Positions 10,940-20,550 of a stretch of 64,000 nucleotides of DNA are shown here, piece by piece. The DNA is from Guyanagaster necrorhizus (taxonomy: Eukaryota > Basidiomycota > Agaricomycetes > Agaricales > Physalacriaceae), in NCBI RefSeq assembly GCF_019112545.1, contig NW_025064880.1:1685477-1749476 (forward strand), written 5' to 3'. Every line of letters starts with the position of its first letter. Positions within the stretch are counted from its first letter, which is position 1. The notes under the pieces were generated by a model that saw only the letters and a program-made list of their open reading frames with translations, searched no databases and was not told the origin of the DNA. The translations under genes and the position numbers were made by a program.

Positions 10940-12074
10940 ATGTGTAATGACAAGGCGTCTCCAACAACAGTGACAATAATTCGACTTCCCATTGAACTTC
11001 AGCAGCGCATTCTTTCTAAACTTTCTTCAAAGTCCCGACTGCCCTTCGTAAGCGCCTGCAAAGTGCTATCCAACAGCTTCGGTTTCAGCGCGGTTCGCGA
11101 CGCTCTCAGTGAGACGAAGGGTCGCAACTATACTGACAGAAAAGATATCACATTCCCTCAATTGCTCTGCCCTGCTCCCTCCCGTACGCTTGTTGGAAAT
11201 AACGTAAAGCACGTCACCTGTAAAGAAGAGAACGATGATATTGATGGTAGCGACTTCCGTGGCGATGACACCAATTTCATCGTAGCCCCATTGGGATCAC
11301 AGCAGAGGAAGGAACGTGCCAGCAAGAGTTGGGTCATTGAGCCTGGGGACCTTGAGCATGGCTTGACCCAGCCTTTTTACATCTGTTCAGCCACGTTCAC
11401 GGAGCCAGGAGATGATATTCTTCTATACGTGACATTCCCAAAGTACAATGAGGGCAGCTATGAGGACAATGACATCCCACGTCTCTGCCGATGGCGTTAA
11501 ACCGGGTTCTGAGTATTTGGAAAAGTGCATGGCTACACTGGAGGAACGCATCCCGAACGAGGACGGAGTCGACATTAGCTGGCCACGCAGCTACAACAAG
11601 ATGCTTGAGACAGGAGCTGTGCTCGGAAGAGTTGACCAGATTGTGCTACGCGAATTCTGTCTTAATAACTGCACTGACTGCGGCGGAGGCCAAACCATAT
11701 GTCTCGATGCAGAGGAATAGTAGAAGATGGTCTGATGCGTTTTCTTCATGCACGTACATCTCTCCCTAAACTTTGACTTCATTAGACTGACGAGTATGAA
11801 TAATCAGGTTTAATACCCCTGTAAGTCAGCGGCATTGGAGACGTTAACTAGTGTTGAATTTACTTTTGCAAAGGGTCCGCAATGTGTAGATTATGACGCT
11901 GAAATGACAAGGGCCAACTTTACCCACTACAAAAATGGTCAGAGGGTGATGGACGAAGAACTGAACATTGCACTAGTCAGACACACCTGTTGGTCACGTG
12001 AGCGATGGGAAGCCAAACACAAGATAAAGAAAAAGTCGGATAAGAAGAGGATACAGACAGCTAAGCCTACGTAG
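10940..12074 (+). CDS. F-box-like hypothetical protein, frame disrupted
   Basis: The ATG at 10940 opens a protein whose residues about 13-50 resemble an F-box (LPIELQQRILSKL, then a helix ending in CKVLS). F-box proteins bind Skp1 in SCF ubiquitin ligases and recruit substrates. The frame closes at 11500, but a convincing continuation lies in another frame (11493-11720, ..YLEKCMATLEERIPNEDG..REFCLNNCTDCGG), with no credible GT-AG intron between them. A third segment (about 11842-12074, VEFTFAKGPQ..) ends in a Lys-rich tail that could be a nuclear signal. Either there is a 1-2 nt indel near 11470-11500 or I have missed an unusual splice. The F-box call is weak and no substrate-binding domain is recognised. 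Confidence 0.4.
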
Positions 12075-12142
12075 ATGCTTAACATCTTCACGGACGACAT
12101 GGTGTATCAGATAACTGTACAAAAGTCTAACGTTGCTTAGCA

Positions 12143-13913
12143 TTAAACTTGTAGCCACATCTTCCAGTATTTCTCTTCTTCATGTGTACCTTCAAAACGC
12201 CAGTTAACTGTCTTGATTTCGACAAAGCCTTCTTCCTTGTCAGGGACTTCGTATTTGTCATGAAAGCTGGTGAGAGCCAAGTACGGAAGAACTTCTCGGG
12301 GTTCCTGTGGAAGTATCATTACAAAAAAAAACCTAAAATGATCGAGAAGTCGCACATCTCGAGCTTTCACTGACGGAGGGAGATTATAAGCACGATATAG
12401 ATTATTGTGCCAGGCTAACTGTACGGATCCGGTAAACAAGAAGCACCTGTAGCTACCTTAATCTGAAATCACATTCCAGAGAGAAAAGAATCCCACCTGA
12501 CTGGTATTCTAGCTGCTTTTGCGATGTCTATGTAATATTTTCTTGTCTTGACATCACGGTTAGTGTTGTCTATGGAAGACACGTGAACGACTTTCGAGCG
12601 ACGTGAGTGTGGAAGGCATACCAACTACACAGCTCTTCCCTTCGTCAAGGGCTGCTTTCACTGCGGCGATACATTTTGGACGAGATCCAAGAGTATCCTG
12701 GTTTGTGTGGATGTAACCAGCGGGTTCAAAGTAGCGACGAAAGAAGGAGGTTTTGCCTAGACATGGATAGCCCACGAACAGCACGAGTTCTTGAAGTGGA
12801 GGGTCAGGCAATATTGGAGAGGACGTCGGCAAAACACTTGGTACTGCAAGAGGGGGTATTTAGTTGCAGTTCAGCAAGGAGAGATGCTACCCAACAGGTT
12901 GGTAGAGATGACACGTCAAATCCATCTAGGGTAAAATTAGTATGTACTGGCTGTCCTAAGAAGTACTCCTGTGTTGTGATCAGCTGTAGGAAGAAAACAC
13001 GCTTTTAAATTTACCTCCGGGGTGTAGAATGGAAGGTCAATGTTGAGAGACCATTTGCGATCAGTACAAGAAAAATCCTTCTGTGAGCCTTTCCATTTTC
13101 TTCCAGCCGCATCGCCTACAAAGAAAGAGCTCTCCTTGTCTGCTAGCGACGTGAGGACAAGGACATAGCAAAAGGGAAGAGGTGCTACCTATGAACACGC
13201 CTTCGGCCTCAAATATTCCAGTCAACTCATTCCACATCCCAGGCATAGGCTTGCGGTATTCATCCTTGGCAGTGGCAGCCAACATTCGAAATGGCACTTC
13301 GGAAAGCTATTACAGTACGGTCAGAAACTGACTTAACGGAAAGATAGAAACGTACGGCGGCAGCTATTGACGGTATTTTCTGCTTCCAGGTCGCAAGAGC
13401 AGCACCCTTGAGAGCCTGGTTGGAAATTATTATGATGGAAAAGCTTGTACTTCAGTCAGCACGGTCTAAATCTACAGCCATGACATGCGTACCCATCCTG
13501 GTGCAACCTTTTCAAAACTTTAGGGACCGTACCATCCCACCATTCGAAATGTGTCGGATTTCCCTTCTCCCTTTTGCTACCCTTGCCGAAGCTGGACTTG
13601 ATGAGCGTGCCATCAAGGTCAAACGTCGCGACCTTGGCGAAGCTTTTCGGCGCCAGGTTGATTGCATGGAGACACGTTCCACGAGAACCTAGAGGCTTGA
13701 GCCAATGAAACATAGAATCCGGTTTCGAGATGGTCGACGCGTCGGAGGACCTGTCTTTGGTAAAGAAGGGATGGACTGAACGGCGGTCAGGGTCTGAGGT
13801 AGTGACAGCAAGATGAACGCGCCTTTGACAACCTTTTTAGCGTTCCCAGCGTCAGAATCAGGTGCAGAACGTTTCTTGGACGACAGCAGTGACGATGACG
13901 TGGACGGCGGCAT
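12143..13913 (-). CDS. PNK1: Polynucleotide 5'-kinase / 3'-phosphatase (PNKP)
   Basis: This bifunctional nuclear enzyme restores ligatable DNA ends in strand-break repair by removing 3' phosphates and phosphorylating 5' hydroxyls. The N-terminal half shows the HAD phosphatase motif FDLDGTL (nucleophile Asp near 13620) after [27 protein letters not shown] (about 13220-13250) and a later phosphatase segment [11 protein letters not shown] follow. The kinase half has the Walker [10 protein letters not shown] (about 12772-12746), then the conserved INQDTLG-like [10 protein letters not shown], and ends [19 protein letters not shown] at 12146. There is no FHA domain, as in other fungal enzymes. The N-terminal 30 codons from ATG 13913 read in a different frame from the FFTKDRS segment that follows, so the true start or a short intron near 13800-13830 is unresolved. 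Confidence 0.88.
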
Positions 13914-14021
13914 GAGAGTGATAGTTTAGAATATGGGTGGCTGTGTATGCGCCTTGTCTCTCTATTACTGTCACGACTGCGACCCAGATTATTCCCTTCA
14001 CTGCTTGTATCCCGAAGAATA
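13914..14021. promoter_or_regulatory. Divergent promoter, PNKP and NUDIX hydrolase
   Basis: Only 108 bp separate the two start codons (13913 minus, 14022 plus), so the two genes must share or overlap promoter elements. No TATA box is obvious. Confidence 0.45.
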
Positions 14022-15101
14022 ATGTCACAGACGCCCAAGGTCATCTCCTCGACAGAACTGCCAGCCTCAGAGGCCAAGTAAATCTTCCAGGTTACAGACA
14101 TTTCTTCCCTCAATTGACTTGACTACAGATGGATCACCTTAAAGAAGATAATCTACCAGGATGCTAATGGGAATGAGGTGAGCAGCCAGTTTCGTTACGA
14201 TATCCTTGCCTGAGGATGCCTGCAGCGACTCTGGGAATGTGCCGAGCGCAAGACGCGCAAATCAACAGGCATCGATGGTGAATAGCCATTCTCAGTTGGC
14301 GTCGAGGCTATAAATGAACAGTTAGCATGCAGCCGTCGCCATCTTCGCCCTCATACGATCAAAGACAAATGCATTTCCGCTGTCGACTGTCGTCATCGAG
14401 CAGTATAGGCCACCGGTTGACGCGTATATTATCGGTGAGTGATCAGGATCCGAACTCTTCCATGACTGCTGACTTGCATTCAAGAGTTGCCTGCAGGTAC
14501 CCAAAAGACCATTGAAGCTAATTCTGAAATTTCTGACATCGCTTAAAGGGCTTATAGATGAAGGAGAGACGCCAGAATCAGCTGCTATCCGAGAGCTGGA
14601 GGAGGAGACGGTGATTTCATCTTTTGTGCGAGCTATCAACTCACCGCTGAAACTATCTGCAGGGATTCCTAGCTGACAAAGTCGTAGAATCATCGTCTGT
14701 GGTTGTTAACGATCCTGGTATGTTGCCGTTCCGTCGCGTCAACTATCCACTGAGATGTTGCCAGGAATGACCAATGCTAACATGAAGTTGGTCGTTCTGA
14801 GTGTTACGTTAGAGGATGCCATGGAGCATCCTGAGGCCAAACTTGAAGCGGGCGAGTTTATTGTCAAGCGAGTCGTAGCGCTCCACGAGCTCAGTCAGGA
14901 GCTTCAAGGTCAGTACGGTCCCTTTTTGACGCAGGACTGACTATATAACATCCCTAGACTACAGTAAGAAGGTAGAGACCCTCTTCTGTGTTGCACCTCA
15001 CGCTGACTTCGTTGCAGGGTTTCGTGGTCGATGCTCGCCTGTCACACTTTGCTGCAGGCTATAACATGGCGGAGTGCATCAAAGCAGGGAAGTTCAACTG
15101 A
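14022..15101 (+). CDS. YSA1: ADP-ribose / ADP-sugar pyrophosphatase, NUDIX family
   Basis: The protein hydrolyses ADP-ribose and related ADP-sugars to AMP and sugar phosphate, clearing toxic free ADP-ribose in the cytosol. The NUDIX box is complete (G-LIDEG-E-TPESAAI-REL-EEE, exon 14549-14610) and is preceded by the family motifs WECAERKTRK and EQYRPPVDAYIIELPAG. GMTNANMKLV and AGEFI-VKRV follow. Exons by eye: 14022-14077, 14129-14177, 14226-14277, 14333-14434, 14485-14496, 14549-14610, 14663-14717, then from 14765. These join in frame. The fifth exon is only 12 nt and supplies the ELPAG turn. The stop is at 15099-15101 after HFAAGYNMAECIKAGKFN. It is divergent from PNKP and convergent with SDA1 (44 bp apart). 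Confidence 0.93.
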
Positions 15102-15145
15102 CACCCAAGTAAATATTTATATATGCATTCTCATAAATCCGTATC

Positions 15146-17678
15146 CTACCGACGGGCCTTTTTCGACTTTTCAATATGGGCCCTCAATTTCTGCTGCTTC
15201 TCTCTCAACGAAGCCTTCTTCTTTCCTCTCACCGTCCCGCTACTTAATATCATCATGATTGGCTTATTCCTAGTCTTTTCACGATTCGTTGAGCTGCTCG
15301 GCATCTCCTTGTTCTTCTTCCCTTTGTGTGAGCCAAATTTGTCTCGCCCTTCACGTCCCTTTGCTATTGACGCCATTCGCTCTGCGTAATCAGCTTTTGC
15401 TTTCTTGCGTGGACCAAGGATGTCGTTCTCTGATATGAAAGCGTCCTCTTGCCCACCCTGCATTGCCTTTTTGTTCCCCTCAAGTGCGGCTAGTTTCCGT
15501 TTTGCTTTGGGACCACCGCCTGCTTCCACAGCTTGTGCAGCAGCTTGTATTCGAAGATCATTTAGCAGGGAGAAATCAGCAGGCGTCAGAATCTGTGTAC
15601 TAAAATGAGATCCGACAGATTTTGGAAGATAATAATGTCACCTTAGTAGTCGCCAGAGTGGAAACCCGCTTTACCAGATCTTCAGCATCCCTGTCTTCAG
15701 GTTTGGCGTTCGTTCCATCCTTCTCCTCGCCCTCATCTTCGCTATCGCTAATGGCCAGCTGGTCATCGCCATCGTCTACGTCTATCCACCCTTCAGATTC
15801 CTCGTCGGAATCTGACTCGTCAGACTCGACATCCCAGTTCTCCCAACCAGCATCGCTCGCCTCATCTATATCCACGTCTTCTTCTCGAAGCTTGTGGAAA
15901 TGGTCTTCCAATAACTGTTTCACCAAATGATCACTTATTAGTACCATTAGTCAGGAGTTCACGTACCAAAAGCCCCTCAATATCTACAGCAGCATCTGCG
16001 CTGTGCCCGAAGGGTAAAGGCTGGGTACCCAAAGCCATTCCTATGCTAGCTTCTTTGCCCTATCCACCAGTCAAGATCAACGGAGGCGACAGTAATGTAA
16101 GGATGTCCTACCCGCTCTCTACGGTTCAACATTCCCGGATTGACGTCACGATAGAGCTGCAGAAGGCCCCTCGCTGCAGCTATCACGGCTTTATCCTTAC
16201 TCTTCCTGTACTCGACTAAATCTCCCAACAGGTCTTCCTCCATGGCCCATGGCTGCCGCCTACATACTTCGCGTATAGCATTCAACCCAGCAGCAATGAC
16301 CTCGCTGGCCACACCTGGGTGAACGAACTCGTGAGCAAGTTTTTGAATAATGGGTGTCAGCGCGTCGGGGGGTGTCAGTTCGTGTACAGACTGCGCTAGG
16401 CTGACGAGTATAGCCGGGACGCGCAGTTGGTGGTGAGTAAGGTATTTGACAATATATGTGTAAAACCCGAGGACGCAAAGCTTGTGCGAGCCCATGACAC
16501 GGGAAAGGAGCTGCATGATGAGGATCTTGTGGTCGAGCGAAAACCGTTTTTCGTAGTGGTTGAGGACATCATAGAGTTTCTCGGCAAATGTTTGAGGGTC
16601 ATTGAGGAGTTGGAGAGCAGGGAAGTTGGGATTCGCATCGCCTTTTCCGTTTTGTTGCTTCTACGCGGAGAGTGAAAACGTGAATTGAGTAGACCGTAGA
16701 TTACACACCTTTTTGGCACTGTTGAGCTTCTTCTGAAGTTTTTTGTCGCCGCTTCTTGTCTTCTTGTTTATTTCTCGGCGATGATGGAGAGAGCGGACAT
16801 CTATGGTCTATTCTAGATGTAAGTTTGTCGGCAGCGACGTGGGACCAACTCACCTCTTCTTCCTCATCATCGCTATCGTCTTTTTCTTCATCGCTACCCA
16901 GAAAGAAATGGATAGATGCGCTTTGCACCTTGACGACGGGATGGAAGCAGCCAAGTGCAACGATGGAGACAGGTTTAACATCAGTCCAAATGCCTTTTCT
17001 CCAGAGTTCTTTGGTAAGAATGATAGCCCACATTGCATCGTGGCTGTTGGTTGGGGAAGCAGACTGCGAGGTGGAGGCTCTCAGTTTACCCTTGTCACCA
17101 AGAACTTGTCCGTCCATTCCTCTTTCAACCATACCAAAGAGCATGACTTGAACGGCACGATTGAGCTTGTGGTTTGTTGAATGGATATTTGCGGCACGTA
17201 TGTCAGAGAGGATGGTTTTTCGGATCGAAGAGCGCAACGCAGAGGAAGTGGTGCGAGGAAGAAGAGGAAAGAGGGTCTTGAGGAGGCTAAAATGCGGTCA
17301 TATGTGAAGAATTGGCCAGCACAAGGGGACGTACTCGATGGACGTTATGACATTTTTATTGCGGAGCATGACAAGATTTTGGACGAGAGCCTTCTTTGTA
17401 TCCGGCGACAAGGTTGCATAGTTTTCTAGCAGCAATGTAGAAAGATGAGACGAAAATTCCGCTGTTTCCTTGGGGTAGCAGGGTGCGACCTGGGCGATGA
17501 ATGTGACGAGCTCTCTGAATTGTTGGGCGTGTTCGCTTGGATTTGCTTGAAAAATCTGGCGAATACTGTTGTAATGGTTCCATTGCTGCAGAAATTCTTC
17601 CTTGTATGCAGTTGGGTCACGCTTGATGAGATTTTGCAGTTGAGGGAGATTCGAAGTCAAGAGGATGCCACGACCCAT
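15146..17678 (-). CDS. SDA1: SDA1, 60S ribosome biogenesis factor
   Basis: Sda1 is a nucleolar/nuclear protein needed for 60S pre-ribosome maturation and export, first found through its effect on actin and G1 progression. The N-terminus (GRGILLTSNLPQLQNLIKRDP, TLLLENYATLSPDTKKALVQNLVMLRNK) is diagnostic. The middle contains the conserved HEAT-like helices (KILIMQLLSRVMGSHKLCVLGFY) and HELTPPDALTPIIQKLAHEF. The C-terminal third has a long Asp/Glu/Ser acidic block (about 15700-15860) and a Lys/Arg-rich tail ending IEKSKKARR at 15149, as in yeast Sda1. Several introns are seen, for example near 17240-17297, 16680-16700 and 15950-16045. The start ATG is at 17678-17676. Confidence 0.93.
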
Positions 17679-17780
17679 GGTAGTGAATGAAGAGGACCGT
17701 GGGAAAGAAGAGAGGCGGCAAAAAATTCAAGTCGCAAAAATGTTACAGAAAGCATACAATTAGCAATAAACTCATAACAA

Positions 17781-18607
17781 TTAAACCGCTGCCTCTGTCA
17801 TCGTCACTGGTGGTGGAGTCATCTCCGTCTTTCCCTGGGAAGGCGTTGGATTCGTTACCGTCACCGTTGTCGACGTCTGAGTCTGTCGTGATCCAGCCCT
17901 TCCTCGACCTCTACCTCGACCCCTTCCTCGGCCTCTTTCTCGACTCCCGTCTCCGTCTCCAGAAGGGCTGTTAGCCGACGGCGACACAGAGGTTTCATTT
18001 GCCTCGCCGTCAACTGGCGAGGTGACTGTCGGCTTCTTCCATTCGCCAGTCGTCTTGCCCGAGTCCCATTCGCGGCTCTGTATCTTGTCCATCTTTCTCT
18101 TTGCATTCTGTTCCCGTGTACGGTCAATGTTCTCCTGTACCTTGCGGACATGCGCCTGTTTGATGCGCTCCGATTCCTGCGTCTTTCTGAACGCATCTTC
18201 GTCGGCCTGGACGTCCTGTACTACGGTAAGCACGCAGAAATGCGACAGAATGATGTAACACACCAGTCTGCGCTGCTTTATCTTTTCATTCTGTTCCTTC
18301 ATACGCGCCATTCTCTCCGTGAGTGCCTCTTCACTTAGCTTACCCTGCTATCGTGGTAAGACGTAAGAAAATAGGGACAAGTACCACGACGCACCCGTTG
18401 GTTGCCGCCTGTCTTAACGCGGTCAGGGTTCACATACGGCTTCTTCTTCTCTTTCACGTCGTCTGTCTTTCCGCTCACCTCCGCTCCGCCGTCTTGCTCA
18501 GCAACAGTCGGCTGGGCTTCACTACTAGGTGCCGCAGCTGCCGGGCCATCCTTCGTTACCTTGAGCTGCTCAAAGTCCAGCCCAAGGGTGTTCGACGAAT
18601 TTTCCAT
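17781..18607 (-). CDS. Basic coiled-coil protein with RG-rich tail, function unknown
   Basis: ATG 18607 begins ENSSNTLGLDFEQLKVTKDG, followed by an Ala/Ser/Glu spacer and KKKPYVNPDRVKTGG. After an intron (about 18338-18385), exon 2 encodes KLSEEALTERMARMKEQNEKIKQRR. After a second intron, exon 3 encodes a long charged helix (QADEDAFRKTQESERIKQAHVRK..ENIDRTREQNAKRKMDKIQ) and SREWDSGK. The C-terminus is an RG repeat (17905-17945) and a Thr/Pro tail. I recognise this architecture from uncharacterised basidiomycete proteins but cannot name it. The RG repeat and basic helix suggest RNA or ribosome association, which is inference. Its start lies 120 bp from PGK. Confidence 0.75.
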
Positions 18608-18727
18608 TCCGTGTGCAACGTGCAAGGGAGCCTGGATCGATGATGGTAGACGGTAAGGGCCAGAATAGTATAAGAACCGGGTTCCCAGTCCGGCCGGCGT
18701 TCCGTATTCCTCTACCTTCCCACTACC
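18608..18727. promoter_or_regulatory. Divergent promoter, RG-rich protein and PGK
   Basis: The start codons at 18607 (minus) and 18728 (plus) are separated by 120 bp. The interval contains CCGG and pyrimidine-rich tracts just before the PGK ATG, typical of strongly expressed glycolytic genes. Confidence 0.4.
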
Positions 18728-20343
18728 ATGTCCCTCTCTAACAAGCTCGCCATTACTGACCTCTCGCTCGCCGGGAAACGCGTTCTCATTCGTGTCGACT
18801 TCAACGTTCCCATCCAGGAGGGCAAGATAACAAATCCCGCCGTAGGTCGCCATCGATAACTATACAGCATCCTCTTGACCTCCTTGTAGCGAATCGTAGC
18901 AGCCCTGCCCACCATCAAGTATGCTCTCGAGAACGGTAGTTCTATTGCTTGGATACATATATTCATATCTAAATGATGTCGCAGGTGCAACGACCGTCGT
19001 TCTTATGTCTCATCTCGGCCGTCCTGATGGCAAGGTCGTCCAGAAATACTCACTGAAACCTGTTTCCGTCGAGCTTGAGACGCTCCTTGGCAAGCCAGTC
19101 ATCTTCTTGAATGACTCCGTTGGTCCTGAGGTCGAGAGTGCCGTCGCTTCTGCCCCTTCCGGTTCCGTTATTCTCCTTGAGAACCTCCGATTCCATATCG
19201 AGGAGGAGGGTTCAGTGAAGAATAAAGACGGCACCAAGACCAAGGCTGATCCTGCCAAGGTTGCTGAATTCCGTGCAAGCCTCACCAAACTTGGTGACGT
19301 CTATGTTAACGACGCCTTCGGTACTGCTCACCGTGCGCACTCCAGTATGGTCGGTGTTCAGCTCCCTCAACGCGCGTCCGGCTTCCTCGTCAAGAAGGAG
19401 CTCGAGTACTTCGCCAAGGCCCTCGAACACCCCGAGAGGCCTTTCCTTGCTATCCTTGGAGGTGCCAAGGTTTCAGACAAGATTCAATTGATTGACAACA
19501 TGCTGGACAAGGTTAGCTCGACTGTGTTATGTGACGAACGTTGCATCTTTATATTATTTCAGGTCAACTCTTTGATCATTTGTGGCGGTATGGCCTTTAC
19601 TTTCAAGAAGACTCTTGAAAATATCTCGGTTTGTTGTATATTATGAAGGCGCGGTTCAATTGTCTCATTGCGGTCCTAGATTGGAAATTCCCTTTTCGAC
19701 CCGGCTGGATCTGAGAAGGTTGGTGGTCTCGTCGAGAAGGCGAAGCAAAAGGGTGTTAAGATTGTATTTCCTATCGACTATATCACCGCCGACAAATTCG
19801 ACAAAGATGCAAAGGTGTTCCTATTTTATTCATTTCCAAGGGGCGATCTAATCTATTCCCACAGACTGGCACCGCTACTGAGACGGAAGGCATACCTGAT
19901 GGCTGGATGGCTCTTGATGTCGGCCCCAAGAGTCGCGAATTGTTCCGTGAGGCCGTGTTGGAGGCCAAGACCATTCTATGGAATGGGTGCGTATTCTTTG
20001 GGGTGATGATGCATCTAGACCACTAACTTTATTCGCTATCTTTAGACCCCCCGGCGTGTTCGAGTTCCCTGCTTTTGCGGCTGGATCTACAGCTCTCCTC
20101 GACGCCAACATTGAGGCCGCTAAGAATGGGGCTGTCGTCATTGTTGGTGGTGGAGACACGGCAACAGTTGTCGCCCAGCACCATGCCGAGGACAAACTGA
20201 GCCATGTCAGCACTGGTGGAGGTGCCAGTCTCGAATTGTTGGAGGGCAAGGTTTGTACACTCTCATATCGATTCCAATCGAGTGCTGATTCTCGCCATTT
20301 CACGTAGGCACTTCCTGGTGTCGTCGCGCTCAGCGAGAAGTAG
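18728..20343 (+). CDS. PGK1: Phosphoglycerate kinase
   Basis: Cytosolic glycolytic enzyme that transfers phosphate from 1,3-bisphosphoglycerate to ADP. The N-terminal signature [14 protein letters not shown] is intact, as are [15 protein letters not shown] (substrate-loop Arg), the FHIEEEG region, [17 protein letters not shown] and [14 protein letters not shown]. The C-terminal nucleotide domain has [11 protein letters not shown] and [10 protein letters not shown], ending [25 protein letters not shown]. At least six introns of about 45-60 nt interrupt it (for example near 18845-18890, 18935-18985, 19512-19563, 20253-20308). The stop TAG is at 20341-20343. Length is normal for the family (about 417 residues). 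Confidence 0.97.
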
Positions 20344-20550
20344 CAGTAAAAGGATGAGAAGAAACTAAATGTATGAGAAGATAGACTTTATGTCAGTCCT
20401 TTCCATGTATAAGTATTTAGAAGAATAGCAGACTCGTCGCGCAACGTTCAAATTTGCAATTATTTGGGCACGAAAGGCATGTGATGAGAAAGAATTGCTC
20501 ATTATGGTGGCCCTCGTCATGGAGCAACTTGCATCCCTCTGTCGTGCACC

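Noticed and set aside
18335..18853. 172-codon minus-strand ORF reaching into PGK
   Set aside because: Only the part from ATG 18607 downward is the RG-protein first exon; the upstream part is antisense to the PGK start.
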